Source: Cerrena zonata (Eukaryota; Basidiomycota; Agaricomycetes; Polyporales; Cerrenaceae). From it: a stretch of DNA of 64,000 nt. The stretch spans positions 186,001 to 250,000 of the forward strand of contig JASBNA010000040.1 of NCBI GenBank assembly GCA_038087015.1, given 5' to 3'. Shown here one piece after another: positions 52,557 to 64,000 of the stretch. The notes under the pieces were generated by a model. That model was not told the origin of the DNA and made no database searches. It saw only the letters and a list, made by a program, of their open reading frames with translations. Position numbers and translations under genes: made by a program. Numbering within the stretch: the first letter of the stretch is position 1; each line of letters starts with the position of its first letter.

Positions 52557-53946
52557 TTACTGGATAGCGGCGTGGCAGTCGTTGTTCTGTTGGTCGCAAG
52601 CGCTGACGGCGAATCCTCCACCGCTGTTAGCCTTGTTGGCACAGGCGTTGTGTTGAATATCACACGAACGGCCAAGAGCGGCGCCGACGTTCAAGAAATC
52701 GTCACTACCGGTAACGACGAAGCCACGTCCACCCTTAGTGACAGCAGGAGCGGCAGCACCACCGACTGAATAGAATTGGTGAGATGAAGTCATCGTGATG
52801 ATATTGTGAATAGACTTACGAGCACCAGTGAAGGTTTGGAGGTTACCACCAGTAGCAGCAGTAGTGGCAGCGGCAGTGGTCGCTGCGGCGTTGTTACTGT
52901 AGTAATCAACCTATGAGACAATTTCCGATGTTTGTATTGAGAAGGAGAAAACTCACGCAGCGGTGGCTGTTGCGGCAGGAGTGGTCTCAGCGGCAGCATC
53001 AGCCGTTACGGTGACAGTAACTGTCAAAACCCAATTAGTCTAATTCAATGAACTCTATCGTATTCACACTTACCAGTGGGGCAGTCAGTGGTGTCAGTGG
53101 TCGAGTCAGAGTTGTTGGCGGCAGCACCCGTGCTGGCACTGTTGTTGGAACCAGTGGCGGCGGTACCACCAACAGCAGCGTTGATCTCATCAGCAGTAGC
53201 ATCCTCAACCAAGAGGTTCTGAGTGAAGATACAGCCGTTGGCGTCATTGGCATCATCACAGGTGTTACCCTTGCCTGTCGTATCGTTGGGGTTACCGGGA
53301 GCGAATGTGCCAGACTTGAGAGCATCCAGGGGATCACCGCCAACAGCAGCAATTTGTTTAGCAAGCGCAAGGGTAATGGCCTTGTTGGTAGCAGCGGCAC
53401 CGGTAGAAGCAGGGTCTTGATGTTGAGAGATGGCAGCGATCTCAGGGTTCTTCGCGGTCTGAGTGCAAAGCTTGGACTGGACACCAACTCCGCCGGTGTT
53501 ACGTTCCAAAGCACGGAAAATAAGTGCGTTGGTCATAGCCTACGTAAAATATTTTATAATCAGCATAGAGCGGTATTTGCTTGCGTAAAAATTACTCACC
53601 GCGACATCGTTAGCCGCCTTGGCGTTGGTGAAGGCCTGGTCTGCAACGGCCTGTTGCAAACACGAGAGATCCTAGATCATGCCGACTTAGACTATTATTA
53701 GGGCGAAAGACAGGAAAATGAATTTACCGTAATCTTGCCAGCGCCTTGCGCAGCGGCGGCATCACCGAGTAGTGCGAAGACAGGGTCGACGATCTGGTCA
53801 GGGTTGTTGAGGTTCAACGTAGTACGGACGAGGGCGAGAATGGGTTCATGAGAGTGCTCCTGGGGGACTTCACGCCTGATGGGCAATGCCGAGGCCGAGA
53901 AGGTGAGGTATGCGAGACAGAGCACGACAGATTTGTAAGACAACAT
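52557..53946 (-). CDS. Secreted Ala/Thr-rich protein of unknown function
   Basis: Six exons (53946-53728, 53671-53600, 53539-53074, 53020-52959, 52910-52820, 52765-52557) sum to 1119 nt, giving 372 residues. Signal peptide MLSYKSVVLCLAYLTFSASA, then a dibasic IRREV. Conserved-looking parts are ALGDAAAAQGAG-type helices, a cysteine segment near QSKLCTQTA and NTCDDANDANGCIF, a long Thr/Ala/Asn-rich O-glycosylation-type linker, and a C-terminal domain with FLNVGAALGRSCDIQHNAC and SACDQQNNDC. It is probably a cell-wall or extracellular protein; no enzyme motif. Intron 4 closes in frame only with a GC donor (GCGTGA at 52958) or if one base is extra. Confidence 0.78.
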
Positions 53947-55438
53947 GGTTCAGAGATGTCCTTCGTTCAACGGAGTACCAAAAAGAATGTAGTAAGTGCA
54001 AAGGAGTAAGAACGCCAGCGACCTAAGGACATATCGATATGTTAGAGTAATGTATATCTTGTGCTCAAAGAAACTCACCAAGTGAATAAAGCAGAAGGTC
54101 AAGACCCTGTCTTGGCTACGAAAGAGATTGGAGAGGGAGGAAGGTTGGGGAAAACAAAACCTGCTCGCAGCTGGTCTTTTGTATTCATTCGAGGCCTCCG
54201 CATGCCCTCGGCAATCCTGGACCTCCCCCTTACCGAAATTATCCATATGCAGAACAGTTCACAAACCCAGCACGCTTTGGAAATTCCATGACGACCAGGC
54301 AACGATCGTCCACCCAGGGCCCACATCCTCCGGCGAAATCAAGTCTGGCAACAGGAACCATGTTCGTTTCCATTTGGAAGCGTTTATTGAAGCGGGTGAG
54401 GAGATTATGCTGCATTTATAGACTTCATTGTGGTTGGATCACGACAGCCGCCGATCCGGGCCTGGATGCGATTACCCAGAATGGCAGGTCTGGTGTTCGC
54501 TATGATGGACGCTTTAGGCGGTTAGTTGTTGAGTACGCGCAGGAACCGGAAATAATGAAAACTCACACACTGCAATCTGGTGGGATTGATGTTTTGCACG
54601 ATTGTGAGACCTTTCCTAGGTTACGGCATGTTGTGAGTATCATGTATCAGGTTGAACGGTCATATGGATGACAAATTGTGAACACAAGGGAGTACTCGAA
54701 GCTTGGAAGCTAAAACCCAATAACGCAACGTGCAATAACCGTGCAATAAGTGGATGGATGCGGATAATAGTCGTGTGCCTCGGGCTTTTTACTTCGCCCG
54801 CCAAGCACCACGAGAGAGCCGACAAGCCCATCGTGACTCCACATTGTGTAGACCAGGTGTCCTCAAACGTTGCGAAGTAGAGATGGTCACCTACGTCAGC
54901 TTTGGAAATGAGGACCCGGTCGAACTTGGAGATATGGCAACGTGGCTGAGAGAAGCAAAGCCATCCTGAGATCTTTTCGAAGCAGAGTGATGGTGGATGG
55001 ATGTTAAGCCTATTAAGGTGTGTCAAACGCTTGAGCCCGGGCAAAATGCCGACGGTTCGGTTCGGAGGTAGTAAAGCACGAACAATCAGAGTTATTATTT
55101 CAAAAGATTTCTCAACCGTCGAATCTGTGCCAGGTTGAGCTGCGAAGATGCGGCCACATCTGGCCACATGCTGTCATACCGTTATTGCGTCGTCAATGCA
55201 CATATCGACAACTCACCATCCAACATTGAATTTTAATTGGATCCATCTGTTGGGGTGATATTATCGGAAATACTCATCGGAATAACGTTTGGGTGACTGT
55301 TGATTCCTGTTGAACAAGATCCTGCTTTACCTTATACGTTGCAATGCAGATATTGGGGCAGTCGGGGAGCACGGAGAGGGATTATGAGTTTCCAGTGTGA
55401 TGCAGCATTGAGATGGTGATGAACATGATACAACAATT
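53947..55438. other. Intergenic region
   Basis: 1.5 kb. The open frame at 54640-55167 (minus, 175 codons) has no motif, hydrophobic pattern or splice support and may be chance. A TTCGAA-containing word near 55535 resembles a tRNA B box but no cloverleaf forms. No gene supported. Confidence 0.45.
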
Positions 55439-56195
55439 CTATACGAGACGGACGGAGGTACCCTCTTTCTTTGACAGAGAGTGTAGATCTTGTTCTACAA
55501 AGGCGTAACACTATAAGTTTGAATAGGCTGTTATGACGATTCGAACCGGGGTACTTACGAATACCCCAAACGTGGGCGCGGAGGTCGAGGAACTCTATTA
55601 GAAGACAGATCAGGAAATTGAACTAGAGGAAACAATTTGAACTGCACGCGCCTACGTGAAGTCCTTCGTAAAGTTTCTTCATCTCTGTGCGAACCTTTGA
55701 AATATCTTCCTTGCTAGCAGAAGCGTCTCTAAGGGCCTTCAAGTCCTTCTCCACAGCTTCTATCCTCCTAATATGTGCTGATACCTAAAAGTACTGTCAA
55801 ACATGAGTGGCAGAAGACCCAACAAACTACATACCTTTTGTGTACTTTGTTGTAATTCATCTACGCTGGCCTGAAGAGCCACCGAAGCTTGTTTGTATTC
55901 ATCGAGTAGGTGATACGCAGCATATGAGGATGCCAGCGAGAATCCAAAGAGGAATCCTACAATTCTAGCTTCCAACTTTCAAGATGTGACAACAAGAACA
56001 TGCAATACACTCAACATACCCTCCCCGGAACGCACCGACTGGTTTCTTGGGAGGTGGGATGCTACCCAAATTCGGCGCAGCCGCAGGGGTTGGAGCTGCC
56101 TCCCGCACAACCTGTGTAGTCGAGATCAAACGTCTAGAGACAAGTCTATGAGCATTTCGAGTACAAGCAACGCCGCGGGCTGCTGCGAACGACAT
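55439..56195 (-). CDS. Mitochondrial single-span coiled-coil protein, unknown
   Basis: Five exons (56195-56020, 55964-55835, 55784-55656, 55592-55559, 55494-55439) sum to 525 nt, giving 174 residues. The N-terminus MSFAAARGVACTRNAHRLVS is Arg-rich without acidic residues, a typical mitochondrial presequence. One membrane span (IVGFLFGFSLASSYAAYHLL) follows a Pro-rich linker, then a coiled coil (ASVALQASVDELQQSTQ, IEAVEKDLKALRDASASKE) and FLDLRAHVWGI near the end. It is likely anchored in the inner membrane. Fungal homologues are uncharacterised as far as I know. Divergent from POP1 with 184 bp between starts. Confidence 0.75.
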
Positions 56196-56379
56196 GGTGG
56201 TCGTGTGTTAAGCGATACACACTCGTAGCGCGTCAATGATGGTATTTTTGGCACCCACAAATGGCAAATGCATCTGTGTGTCCTACCATAACCATCTTTG
56301 CTCACAATAAAGCTATCTCGTCTTACCTGTATTACTTGAAACGCGAAATTACTCTACTGGTGATACGTTGTAACTGAAT

Positions 56380-59300
56380 ATGGCTCCAAAACGCAAGGGA
56401 GACGAACAGCAGGCCCAACATCTGACCGGAAAGGATAAGAAGAAACAAAAACTAGCCTCAGCACGAACGATTCCTGTCCAGACTCCTAGTGCTGTGGCAG
56501 GGCCTTCGAAAACAGTAAGATTCGATGGTAAAAGCCCTATGTCTATTGCATGGATAGTTCGACTACAACCTTGACCTTCATAGGTGCGAAACCATTGCCT
56601 GGATCACTCGATGTCGAACGGTTTGCAGAGGTACGGGATTTCTCAGGTTGATGAAAAATAGTTCTCATGGTAAACAGGCCAGAGCTTTTGAGATAAATGC
56701 CATGCATACTGCTATGTCGAGCGCGAGGTATTGTAAAATACAGACCAATAAAACTTCTAACTGTACTGAAACAACGTCTCGGCTTCTTGGATTAGAGATA
56801 ACGCGACGCATCGTGCCTGGCAGCAACTACCTCGACACTTACGACGCAGAGCGGCCAGTCATGATGTCCGACGCGTTCCCGTGCGGCTACGCGAGAAAGC
56901 TAGGGCCGAGGTATGTCGAGAATTATTGGTTACGAGATGTTATACTCAAACCAAACATAGATGGATCCTGTTAAACACAAGAAGAAAAATCTTCCGAAGC
57001 GGGGGAAGGCCAAACGTATTTCTCGTACAGAAACATTTCTGAAGCGTCAACGTTGGTAGTCTATGTATTGCCGTGCCAATCATGACTTATGACATCCTTC
57101 CTTTAGAGGACAAAACATGGTTAGAGACCCATCTATGGCATGCCAAACGTATGCATATGGACAATATATGGGGATACCGACTGGTATGAAATCTCACATG
57201 AGATCCTTGTCTGTCACTCACCCATAGTTAATAGGCAGTTCAGCCTACTGAGAAGTCATTTAGGCCTTCGCATCGTGCGGCAGTGCACGGCTCGATATTA
57301 CACGATGCCTCATACCATGGTATCATCGAATTGAAGGGCCCGGAAGATATCTTGCGCATGATCCTCGAAAGTTGTTGCGACGCATCAGCACCCAGTCCGG
57401 GAGCCAAACGGTAAACTCGTGTTTATTTTAATGTTGGTGTACTTTTACTTAGTACTATGCAGCTTTGTGAATGGGACTCGTGCATGTGACATCCACTTCT
57501 ACAAACGTGGTGCTTATCCTCTAGATCTCATCGCGCCAGTAACTGTCATTTGGCAGCCTGTAAACGGACCTGCGAAGGGACCTTCAGGAAGCGAAAATAG
57601 CAGCGGTGGTGTAGAAGCTGAAGGGGCTGGTCCTTCAACTGGTCGGAAACGCAAGGGAAAGTCTCAACAAAAAGCCAGCCCGTCTACTATAGATATTTCG
57701 CCTCCGACTCGACTGCTTTGGATCAAGGTGCATCCCTCAATCTTCCATGAAGTATATATCGAGCTTCGTGATGCAGCTTCCTTTGCGTTAGAGACTGTGA
57801 AGAAGTCTTCTCAATCAGACGAACCAGAATTGACGGTGGAGATAGCTGATTTACGAACGAAGCTCAACATATTCGAAATAATGGGTCCTAAGTCTAGTCA
57901 GATCATTAGAGGGGTATTGAGACCGGTTCTTGATGACAAGCGTGAAGAACTTAAGAAGGTAACTGACCTTTCCCTATACAGTCTAGTGCCATCTAATCCT
58001 CGTCGTTCTAAAGTTTTGGCATGCATTGGGTGACTTGCAAACTACTGCGTCGTTACCCCGCAATATGATTATTGGTATGAAAGTGCACGACCCCCGGCTT
58101 ACGTGAGTACTACTCAACTTCATCTATTTTGCACCATGTTTACAGTGAATAGGTTTCCTCCAAACAATGCAAAGGTTCATGTCGATATCAATAGCGCCTC
58201 TCCGTCTTTATCTACAGCTTCCCTGTTCCCAACGTCTATCCTGGCTCAAAGTGAAATATGGGATGAAACTATCCGTGATCCTTTGATGAACCCTCGCTAC
58301 AAAAAGAAGGATCTCGATGACAGGCGATCGAAGGTACGTTACACAGAAATATCTCGAAGGCGGACTTACGTAGTGTTTGACTGGGGCCTAGAATGCAATC
58401 CCAGGTACACCCTTACAAGCTACTCAGAAGGACGACCGCATTCCTATCCTTCTGATTCAACGTTCTCTGGAACCCCTCTCAACTGAATCGAGCCATTCGC
58501 CCGGGCTTCATGGCTGGACTGTCATTCTACCCGCCGGCTGGTCGATGCCATTTTTCTCCTCTTTGATACATACTGGTACACGAGTAGGGGGTCAACGCGA
58601 ACGTGCCGCACAACACTTCGAGGCATCGCATCCTAACTTTCCTACAGATTATCCTACGACCGAGGCGTATGAAGACTACGCTGAGAAACGGGAAGAAGAA
58701 GAAAGGAGTAGATGGGAGAGAAAGCCACCCGCGAAAAGGGTGAACTATCCGAAATTGGGTATCCGGAGCCCTTGGAGGGCGGATTGGGAGGTTGTGCTCG
58801 GTCTAACAACCCCAGACGAGCAAAATGAAAATGGTGACAATGCAATGGACGAATCCGAGGACCTCGTGCCAGCGCAACGTGAAGCTCTAGACCTCCAAGC
58901 GATATCCAACGCCACATCACTTGTTGAGACGGAGAAACAACATGATAACGAATTTCCAGACTCAAATCAACCTCGACCATGGCTATTACAAGGCTCGGCC
59001 GTGGTACCAGCGTTGGATGCTGCGGCTTCTACTCTTATTCGTTCGACAGGTCTCGTGCATTATTTTAATAGTCAGCGTGCGAAACGAGGATTGGAATCGC
59101 TCGATTTCAGTCATAAAGCGGAGGACATATGGAAGACTGCATTGGTAATGGTTAAGCTCCGTATGTGCGGCCGGGGAAAACCAGATGATTTAGCCGTCCT
59201 ATACCGACTGACAGACGAGGAATGGCGGAAGGCCATGTTGGTGGCACAAAAACCCAGTGACATGAATTTAGACGATGAGGACGAGGAAGGAAGAGTGCGT

Positions 59301-59652
59301 TCGTCTTGTAACGCCTTGTGTCGTCTTTTGGACACTGACGGAACTTTACCACAGCCATCCGATGTGATACCACCTGAGGAGTCTATAATTGGCTACGTCA
59401 CAGCAGGTAACTTCTCACTGTCGGTCGGAGAGGGGCATGCAATAGGGTGTTTGCCTGTATCTGAACTTTTCGACATCAAGGAGCAGGCGAAGAGGTACCG
59501 CAGTTCTTATCTTTCAGACGCATGGGACGCATACTGACTTCGATCATAATCATACTACAAGACTCGGACAAGGTAGTTCGATGCTCGTCAACATGAGGAA
59601 TCGAGACGGATTGATATGCAGGCCTGCATATTTGGATGTCCTGGACTGCTGA
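56380..59652 (+). CDS. POP1: RNase P/MRP subunit POP1
   Basis: Twelve exons (56380-56527, 56584-56630, 56678-56727, 56796-56910, 56961-57051, 57107-57183, 57235-57410, 57463-57958, 58014-58102, 58153-58333, 58392-59494, 59598-59652) sum to 2628 nt, giving 875 residues. It binds the RNA of RNase P and MRP, which process tRNA and rRNA. After a Lys-rich nuclear leader (KDKKKQKLA) come POP1-domain motifs: HLRRRAASHDVRRVPVRLRE, WLETHLWHAKRMHMDNIWGY, EKSFRPSHRAAVHGSILHDA. The middle has FWHALGDLQTTASLPRNMII; the POPLD region has HGWTVILPAGWSMPFFSSLI; the end is GYVTAGNFSLSVGEGHAIG then RNRDGLICRPAYLDVLDC. The last short exon is needed for that conserved end; read-through would stop at 59537. Confidence 0.93.
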
Positions 59653-60354
59653 AAATGACATGGACATTGGACTGACACACGTTCAACATTGGTCGTTCAG
59701 CATGTATTTTGGGACGCAGTACGATTCCTATGACAATATCAGGTGGTGCTATACGATATGAGCAATATCTTATCTGCTATTTTTAGAATTGATCGTTCCG
59801 AGTGATGGGATCGGTCCCGAGCGACTGCTACATCCACCAACCGTCGATCCCAATACAATTCCGTTCCACCGACCAACTCATGGTGAACTAACGCTTGTTT
59901 CGTTCTGCATCATCTCCACCTTTTTTCAGACGCAAGGATGATATAGCCTGAACCACTTTGAGGAACAAGGTACGTGAATGCTCTCCACAGTGGGGATGAT
60001 TGCTCTCTCGTGCACCGGTCGGCGGGAACGACGGATATGTCATTATGCTTTGCCATGTGCACGCGGGGTGCGAATTTTACTTCCGCAGACGGACACCAGT
60101 ACAATACCTCTCTATTCTCAGCCTTCGTTGGAATACTTCTCTCAGATATACTCCAGCCGGCGATGTGGTGCCTCCATAACCAGTGCTTCCAAACCTTCCA
60201 ATTCGCCCTAGACCTTGTCTATGATGGAATGTTGTCATCTTGTGGCACTCTTCTCTCTTCTTCTCCCACCAGAATCGCTAATATCAGCAGTAATGACGAC
60301 GTGACATCTTCTATTGCCCTGATGTTCCCAATTTGAGCTGCTTCAAGGTTTCAG
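59653..60354. other. Intergenic region upstream of the aspartic protease
   Basis: Upstream sequence of the protease. Short frames only. A C/T-rich leader follows the TATA box. Confidence 0.45.
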
Positions 60355-60362
60355 TATATAAA
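60355..60362 (+). promoter_or_regulatory. TATA box of the aspartic protease gene
   Basis: TATATAAA, 95 bp before the start codon at 60457 and followed by a pyrimidine-rich leader. Confidence 0.6.
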
Positions 60363-60456
60363 CTCGACGTTTTCTACCATATTGCCCCAGCATCTCTTCC
60401 CAGTTCTACTCAGTTGTTTAGTACTTCATCCCCTCGTCTCTACATCGATATACACC

Positions 60457-62096
60457 ATGGCACACCACGTTCTCCAGTCTTTGCCATTTGCCTCCCGTGT
60501 CGCAGGGAGACACGCTCGCGACATTGTTGCTTTGGACAAAGCCCGAGCCCAGAAACTCCTTGCAGGAATCAACCCACATGGTCCTCTCGGCTCACAATCG
60601 TTCGCTGCCAGAAGACGTCACTCCCACGAAGGTACTCATCAAGGAGGGAGCACTGGTGGCAACAACCAAGGCGGTACAACCTCCAATGACGGTGTCGACG
60701 TTACAGATGCAGGTGTTACCTACACTGCGTCTGTTGGTGTCGGCAACCCTCCCACGAACTACACTCTCTTGATCGACACAGGTAGGCCGTCTGATCGCAC
60801 ATTTTGCCTAAAAGCTTACCCGTTTCTACAGGTAGTTCCAACACTTGGATTGGGGCCGATAAGAAGTACACGAAGACTTCTACCAGCCACAGCACCGGAG
60901 CCAAAGTGGTAAGTTTATCGACTACGTCATTCCTGTAAGATTTAAATTATGCTCAACAATCCAACTGTAGAACGTCAGCTATGGTTCTGGACAATTCTCA
61001 GGCACCGAGTGTAAGTGATTGAACTATCCTAAATATAGCACACTCGTGTTGATTCCAATCTGTAGTCACCGATACTGTTACTCTTTCGCCCGGGTTGGTC
61101 ATCGCGAAACAGTCTATCGGTGTAGCTTCTACCGCTCAAGGCTTCCAGGGCGTGGACGGTATACTTGGTATTGGCCCAGTAGACCTCACGGAAGGCACTG
61201 TATCTGACGGCAAACCCGTCCCGACTGTCACCGATAACCTCTTTGCTCAAGGTTCGATAAGCTCAAACTCCATCGGTATCTTCTACGAGCCAACTACCGG
61301 CACTGACGCTATCAACGGCGAGCTTGCATTCGGTAGCGTTGATTCTTCGAAGTAAATCTCTTTCTTCATTTATTATCGACCGTTGGACTTACTAATTGCT
61401 TTCTTGCAGGATCACCGGGGATGTAAATTATGTTCCAATCACATCCACCTCCCCCGCATCAGCCTACTGGGGTATTGACCAAACCCTCACTTATGGCGAA
61501 GGGCCACAAGATTTTGAACTCGACTGCTGGTATTGTTGACACTGGAACGACTCTCTTGTTGATTGCTACCGATGCATTCAAGGCTTACGAGAAAGCAACT
61601 GGTGCCAAGCTGGATAGGTGAGTACACGATTCATCTCTACATATACCTCCTCAGCTAAATCATCCGAACTCTAGGGAAACTGGTCTCCTCACTATCACGG
61701 AGCAACAATTCAAGAACTTGCAGTCTCTCTTCTTCAATATTGGTAGGTCTTTTCAGGAATAATCAAAGTTTGACGAGAATTAATTGCATTAATAGGCGGT
61801 GTCACATACGAGTTCACAGCCAACGCACAAATCTGGCCACGTAGCCTCAACTCAACCATTGGAGGTGAGGAAGGCAAGATCTATCTCGTGACATCCGATC
61901 TCGGTTCTCCCAGCGGTCAGGGTTTGGACTTCATAGGTAGGATACTTACCCTAAATTACCCTCTCTTGCGCCATACTAACGTACCCTTCTCACAGACGGA
62001 TTTGCGTTCCTCCAAAGGTTCTACAGTGTTTACGACACCGGAAATGCCCAAGTCGGTCTTGCTACTACTCCTTTCACAGATGCAGAGACCAACTAA
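60457..62096 (+). CDS. Pepsin-type aspartic protease (one +1 frameshift)
   Basis: Nine exons (60457-60781, 60832-60908, 60971-61010, 61066-61351, 61410-61617, 61675-61742, 61796-61936, 61996-62096, exon starts read by eye; eight listed joins are firm). Active sites: LLIDTGSSNTWIG (first DTG, across an intron) and GIVDTGTTLLLI (second DTG). VSYGSGQFSGT is the flap, FYSVYDTGNAQVGLA the C-terminal strand. This is the polyporopepsin-like A1 family, normally secreted. The frame breaks at 61504-61505 (GGGCCACAAG): upstream reads YWGIDQTLTYGEG, downstream KILNSTAGIVDTG in +1. The exon sum is one over a multiple of three. From the ATG at 60457 there is no clear signal peptide. Confidence 0.88.
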
Positions 62097-62885
62097 GTCT
62101 GCGCTATCGCAAACCCTCTTTCGGTAATCATCGGTTCTTTTGGTATGATTCGTGCATATGATTCGGACTGTTAAACTTTGTATCGCTATGGACTTGACAG
62201 ATATGTTTGTACTTTACACTTATCTCGGCGCAATTCATCCTTTGGATTGTCAACAATTCCGTTCCGGACTAAGATCGGTGTGGTGAACGGCGCCCGATCG
62301 TGGGTATCTCATCTCAATCAGTGATAGCCGACTCAATTAGGGGAGGTATGGTTCGAAACACTGTAACATTGTAAGTTCCATGATTCATCATTCTGCCACA
62401 TACTGCTGGAATGCAACCCACTTTCTTTGTCCTGAGTCGGCCCCTCTAGAGTTCTCTGGAAACACGCAAACTTTCAAGCACAGCAATCCCATCCTGTGCT
62501 TGATTTTTCCAACCCAGAGTCGCTAAACAGTGCGAGATATAATCTGATAATCCCCTATGAACCAGGTCCTCCGAGTCAATGAACCCAAGACTAGTCATGC
62601 TCCCATTTATTCCCTAAACAGGCCCCTATTATCAATCTTCCCATGCTAGCTAGGGTGACTCCAGTGATGTCCGTCTTTCGCTTTCGCTTGTTTGCAGCAT
62701 GACCTAGCATGACGGATCTTTGTAAGTACGCATAGGCGTTCGATGCCGTCGGACAACATGCCTAGAACGCGGCATATCGAATCATTTCATTAAGTATAAG
62801 AGACTTTGATTATGGCCTCAGGCACCGAGGATCCTTTTCCTAATTTCTCCGTCTACCTATTCACGTCCACACGACGATTGTCGTC
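62097..62885. other. Intergenic region
   Basis: Between the aspartic protease and MFS 3. No gene or repeat recognised. Confidence 0.5.
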
Positions 62886-64000
62886 ATGCAGCATCGGGAC
62901 GTGGAAGCAAGTGCCCCTTGCTCTGATCATAGCTCGGTGCATACGGTTGTCGACCGTCATGACGTTTCGTCAATAGCGTCAAGTCTTCGAGATATTCGAT
63001 TTTCCGGGAAGGTGGAGGGTTACGGCGTAGAAGATGAAAAGAAGTCTACTGTCAGTGTCAAAGAAGAGTCCACCGCAGAACTTGACAAGTATTTGGTCTT
63101 ATTTGAGAAGGACGACCCTGAGGATCCGCTCAACTGGTCATTCACGAAAAAGTTTATAATTACAGCGGGTGCGATTCTAATGATATTTAACTCGTAAGTT
63201 CTTCTATCTGTAGACTGAGGTTCTCAAGTGGTAACAGTCAAGTTGTTCACTAGCACACTTGCGAGTTCTTTACCCTCCGGCGTCATCCTTCAGCTTGAAT
63301 CGTATTTCGGATTCTCGTCGGAAGCTGGGGCTGTGGTTATTTCACTTTTTGTCCTAGGATTTCTTATAGGACCCATTTTATGGGGACCCCTATCCGAACA
63401 TTATGGTCGCCGTCCCATTACCCTCATATCTATGCCACTCTTCGTTGGTACACAGATTGGTTGTGCACTGTCACGAAATACAGTGTCCATCTTGATTTTC
63501 CGTCTGTTAGGCGGTGTATTTGCGGCGGCTCCCTTAACCAATAGTGGGTGAGTCGTATATCATGGTGATCATTCAACTACAACTTACTGACCTTCTTGTC
63601 AGTGCCATTATGTCCGACATTGTTCACCCTGCCTTCAGAGGTAAAGTTATGGCTGGTTTTACCGTGGGTCCCTTCGCTGGTCCGACTGTGGCCCCTCTTG
63701 TTAGCGGCTGGATGAATGTGGGTGGGCTTAGCTGGAGATGGGTGTTCTGGTTCCAAACGATTCTGGCTGGTGCATGTCTCGCAATGAGTGTGTTCGCCCA
63801 GCCTGAAACCTTCAAGTAAGCGATCATAATTTTCGTCCATGCCATTCAAGTTATTTATATCGCATTAGACCCGTTATTCTTGCAAACAGAGCTAAAAGGC
63901 TACGTCAAGAGACAGGCGATAACAGATGGTGGGCTCCCCTCGAGAAACAGCACAAACCTTTCCTTCAACAGACTAAGGCTATTCTGAGTCGCCCATTCGT
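62886..64000 (+). CDS. MFS drug:H+ antiporter, DHA1 type (paralogue 3, cut by window end)
   Basis: Exons 62886-63193, 63254-63547, 63603-63815 and 63869 to the window edge. MQHRDVEASAPCSDHSSVHT opens an acidic N-terminus ending EKDDPEDPLNWS; motif A is GPLSEHYGRRP; then SDIVHPAFRGKVMAGFTVGP and RQETGDNRWWAPLEKQ. It is closest to the 36.2-kb copy: both share MQH- at the start and the same motif A. Exons 2 and 3 are 294 and 213 nt in all three copies. About the last 250 residues lie outside the window. Confidence 0.92.

Noticed and set aside
54640..55167. 175-codon intron-free open frame on the minus strand
   Set aside because: No motif, no signal peptide or membrane pattern, and real genes here nearly all have introns.
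55525..55550. tRNA B-box-like GGTTCGAATC on the minus strand
   Set aside because: The flanks do not pair as a T arm and no A box or acceptor stem is found; the site lies in an intron of the mitochondrial protein gene.
59495..59537. POP1 read-through to a stop at 59537
   Set aside because: Splicing to 59598 gives the conserved C-terminus RNRDGLICRPAYLDVLDC; read-through gives none.

Overview
The window is nuclear DNA of a filamentous basidiomycete, most likely an Agaricomycete. Nearly every gene is cut by introns of about 50-60 nt. The content includes a class I hydrophobin, F-box and BTB proteins, small secreted proteins, a polyporopepsin-type aspartic protease, and core eukaryotic genes (RPT5, TFIIB, POP1, RNR1, PIG-U, Miro, EAF6). 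I saw no CRISPR array, rRNA, clear tRNA or intact transposon. Exon boundaries were read by hand. For most multi-exon genes the exon lengths sum to a multiple of three; exon sums were not checked for Miro, the S9 peptidase, RPT5 and the aldo/keto reductase, and individual boundaries may be off by a base or two.

Layout. 0.4-5.4 kb (minus): a VWA-domain protein, then the mitochondrial GTPase Miro/Gem1. 6.5-8.8 kb (plus): FAD monooxygenase of the phenol-hydroxylase type. 9.4-11.1 kb (plus): F-box protein. 11.5-15.7 kb (minus): SH3-RasGEF of the Cdc25 type. 16.8-18.9 kb (plus): nickel/cobalt transporter. 19.0-20.5 kb (minus) and 20.6-22.2 kb (plus): CTK2-like cyclin and GPI-transamidase subunit PIG-U, sharing a 90-bp divergent promoter. 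22.4-22.9 kb (minus): thioredoxin. 24.4-24.9 kb (plus): hydrophobin. 25.2-28.3 kb (minus): secreted S9 dipeptidyl peptidase. 29.1-29.7 kb (minus): small secreted protein. 30.6-32.2 kb (minus): proteasome ATPase RPT5. 33.1-36.0 kb (plus): EAF6, a small unknown gene, TFIIB. 36.2-38.0 kb (minus): MFS transporter 1. 39.1-40.7 kb (minus): aldo/keto reductase with a hydrophobic tail. 41.4-42.9 kb (plus): BTB protein 1. 43.1-43.8 kb (minus): unknown protein. 44.6-46.5 kb (plus): MFS transporter 2. 46.9-50.1 kb (plus): ribonucleotide reductase large subunit. 50.7-52.1 kb (plus): BTB protein 2. 52.6-53.9 kb (minus): secreted protein. 55.4-56.2 kb (minus): mitochondrial coiled-coil membrane protein. 56.4-59.7 kb (plus): POP1. 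60.5-62.1 kb (plus): aspartic protease. 62.9 kb to the edge (plus): MFS transporter 3, cut by the window end.

The neighbourhood is mostly housekeeping genes, interleaved with two locally duplicated families (three MFS transporters and two BTB proteins) and with secreted or surface proteins. I see no biosynthetic or defence cluster. The most notable signals are in gene structure: a 4-nt micro-exon in RNR1, a 15-nt micro-exon in one BTB paralogue, at least four GC-AG introns, identical internal exon lengths in the MFS paralogues, and six +1 frameshifts in otherwise well-conserved genes (four of them in Miro). The frameshifts look more like base-calling errors than gene decay.
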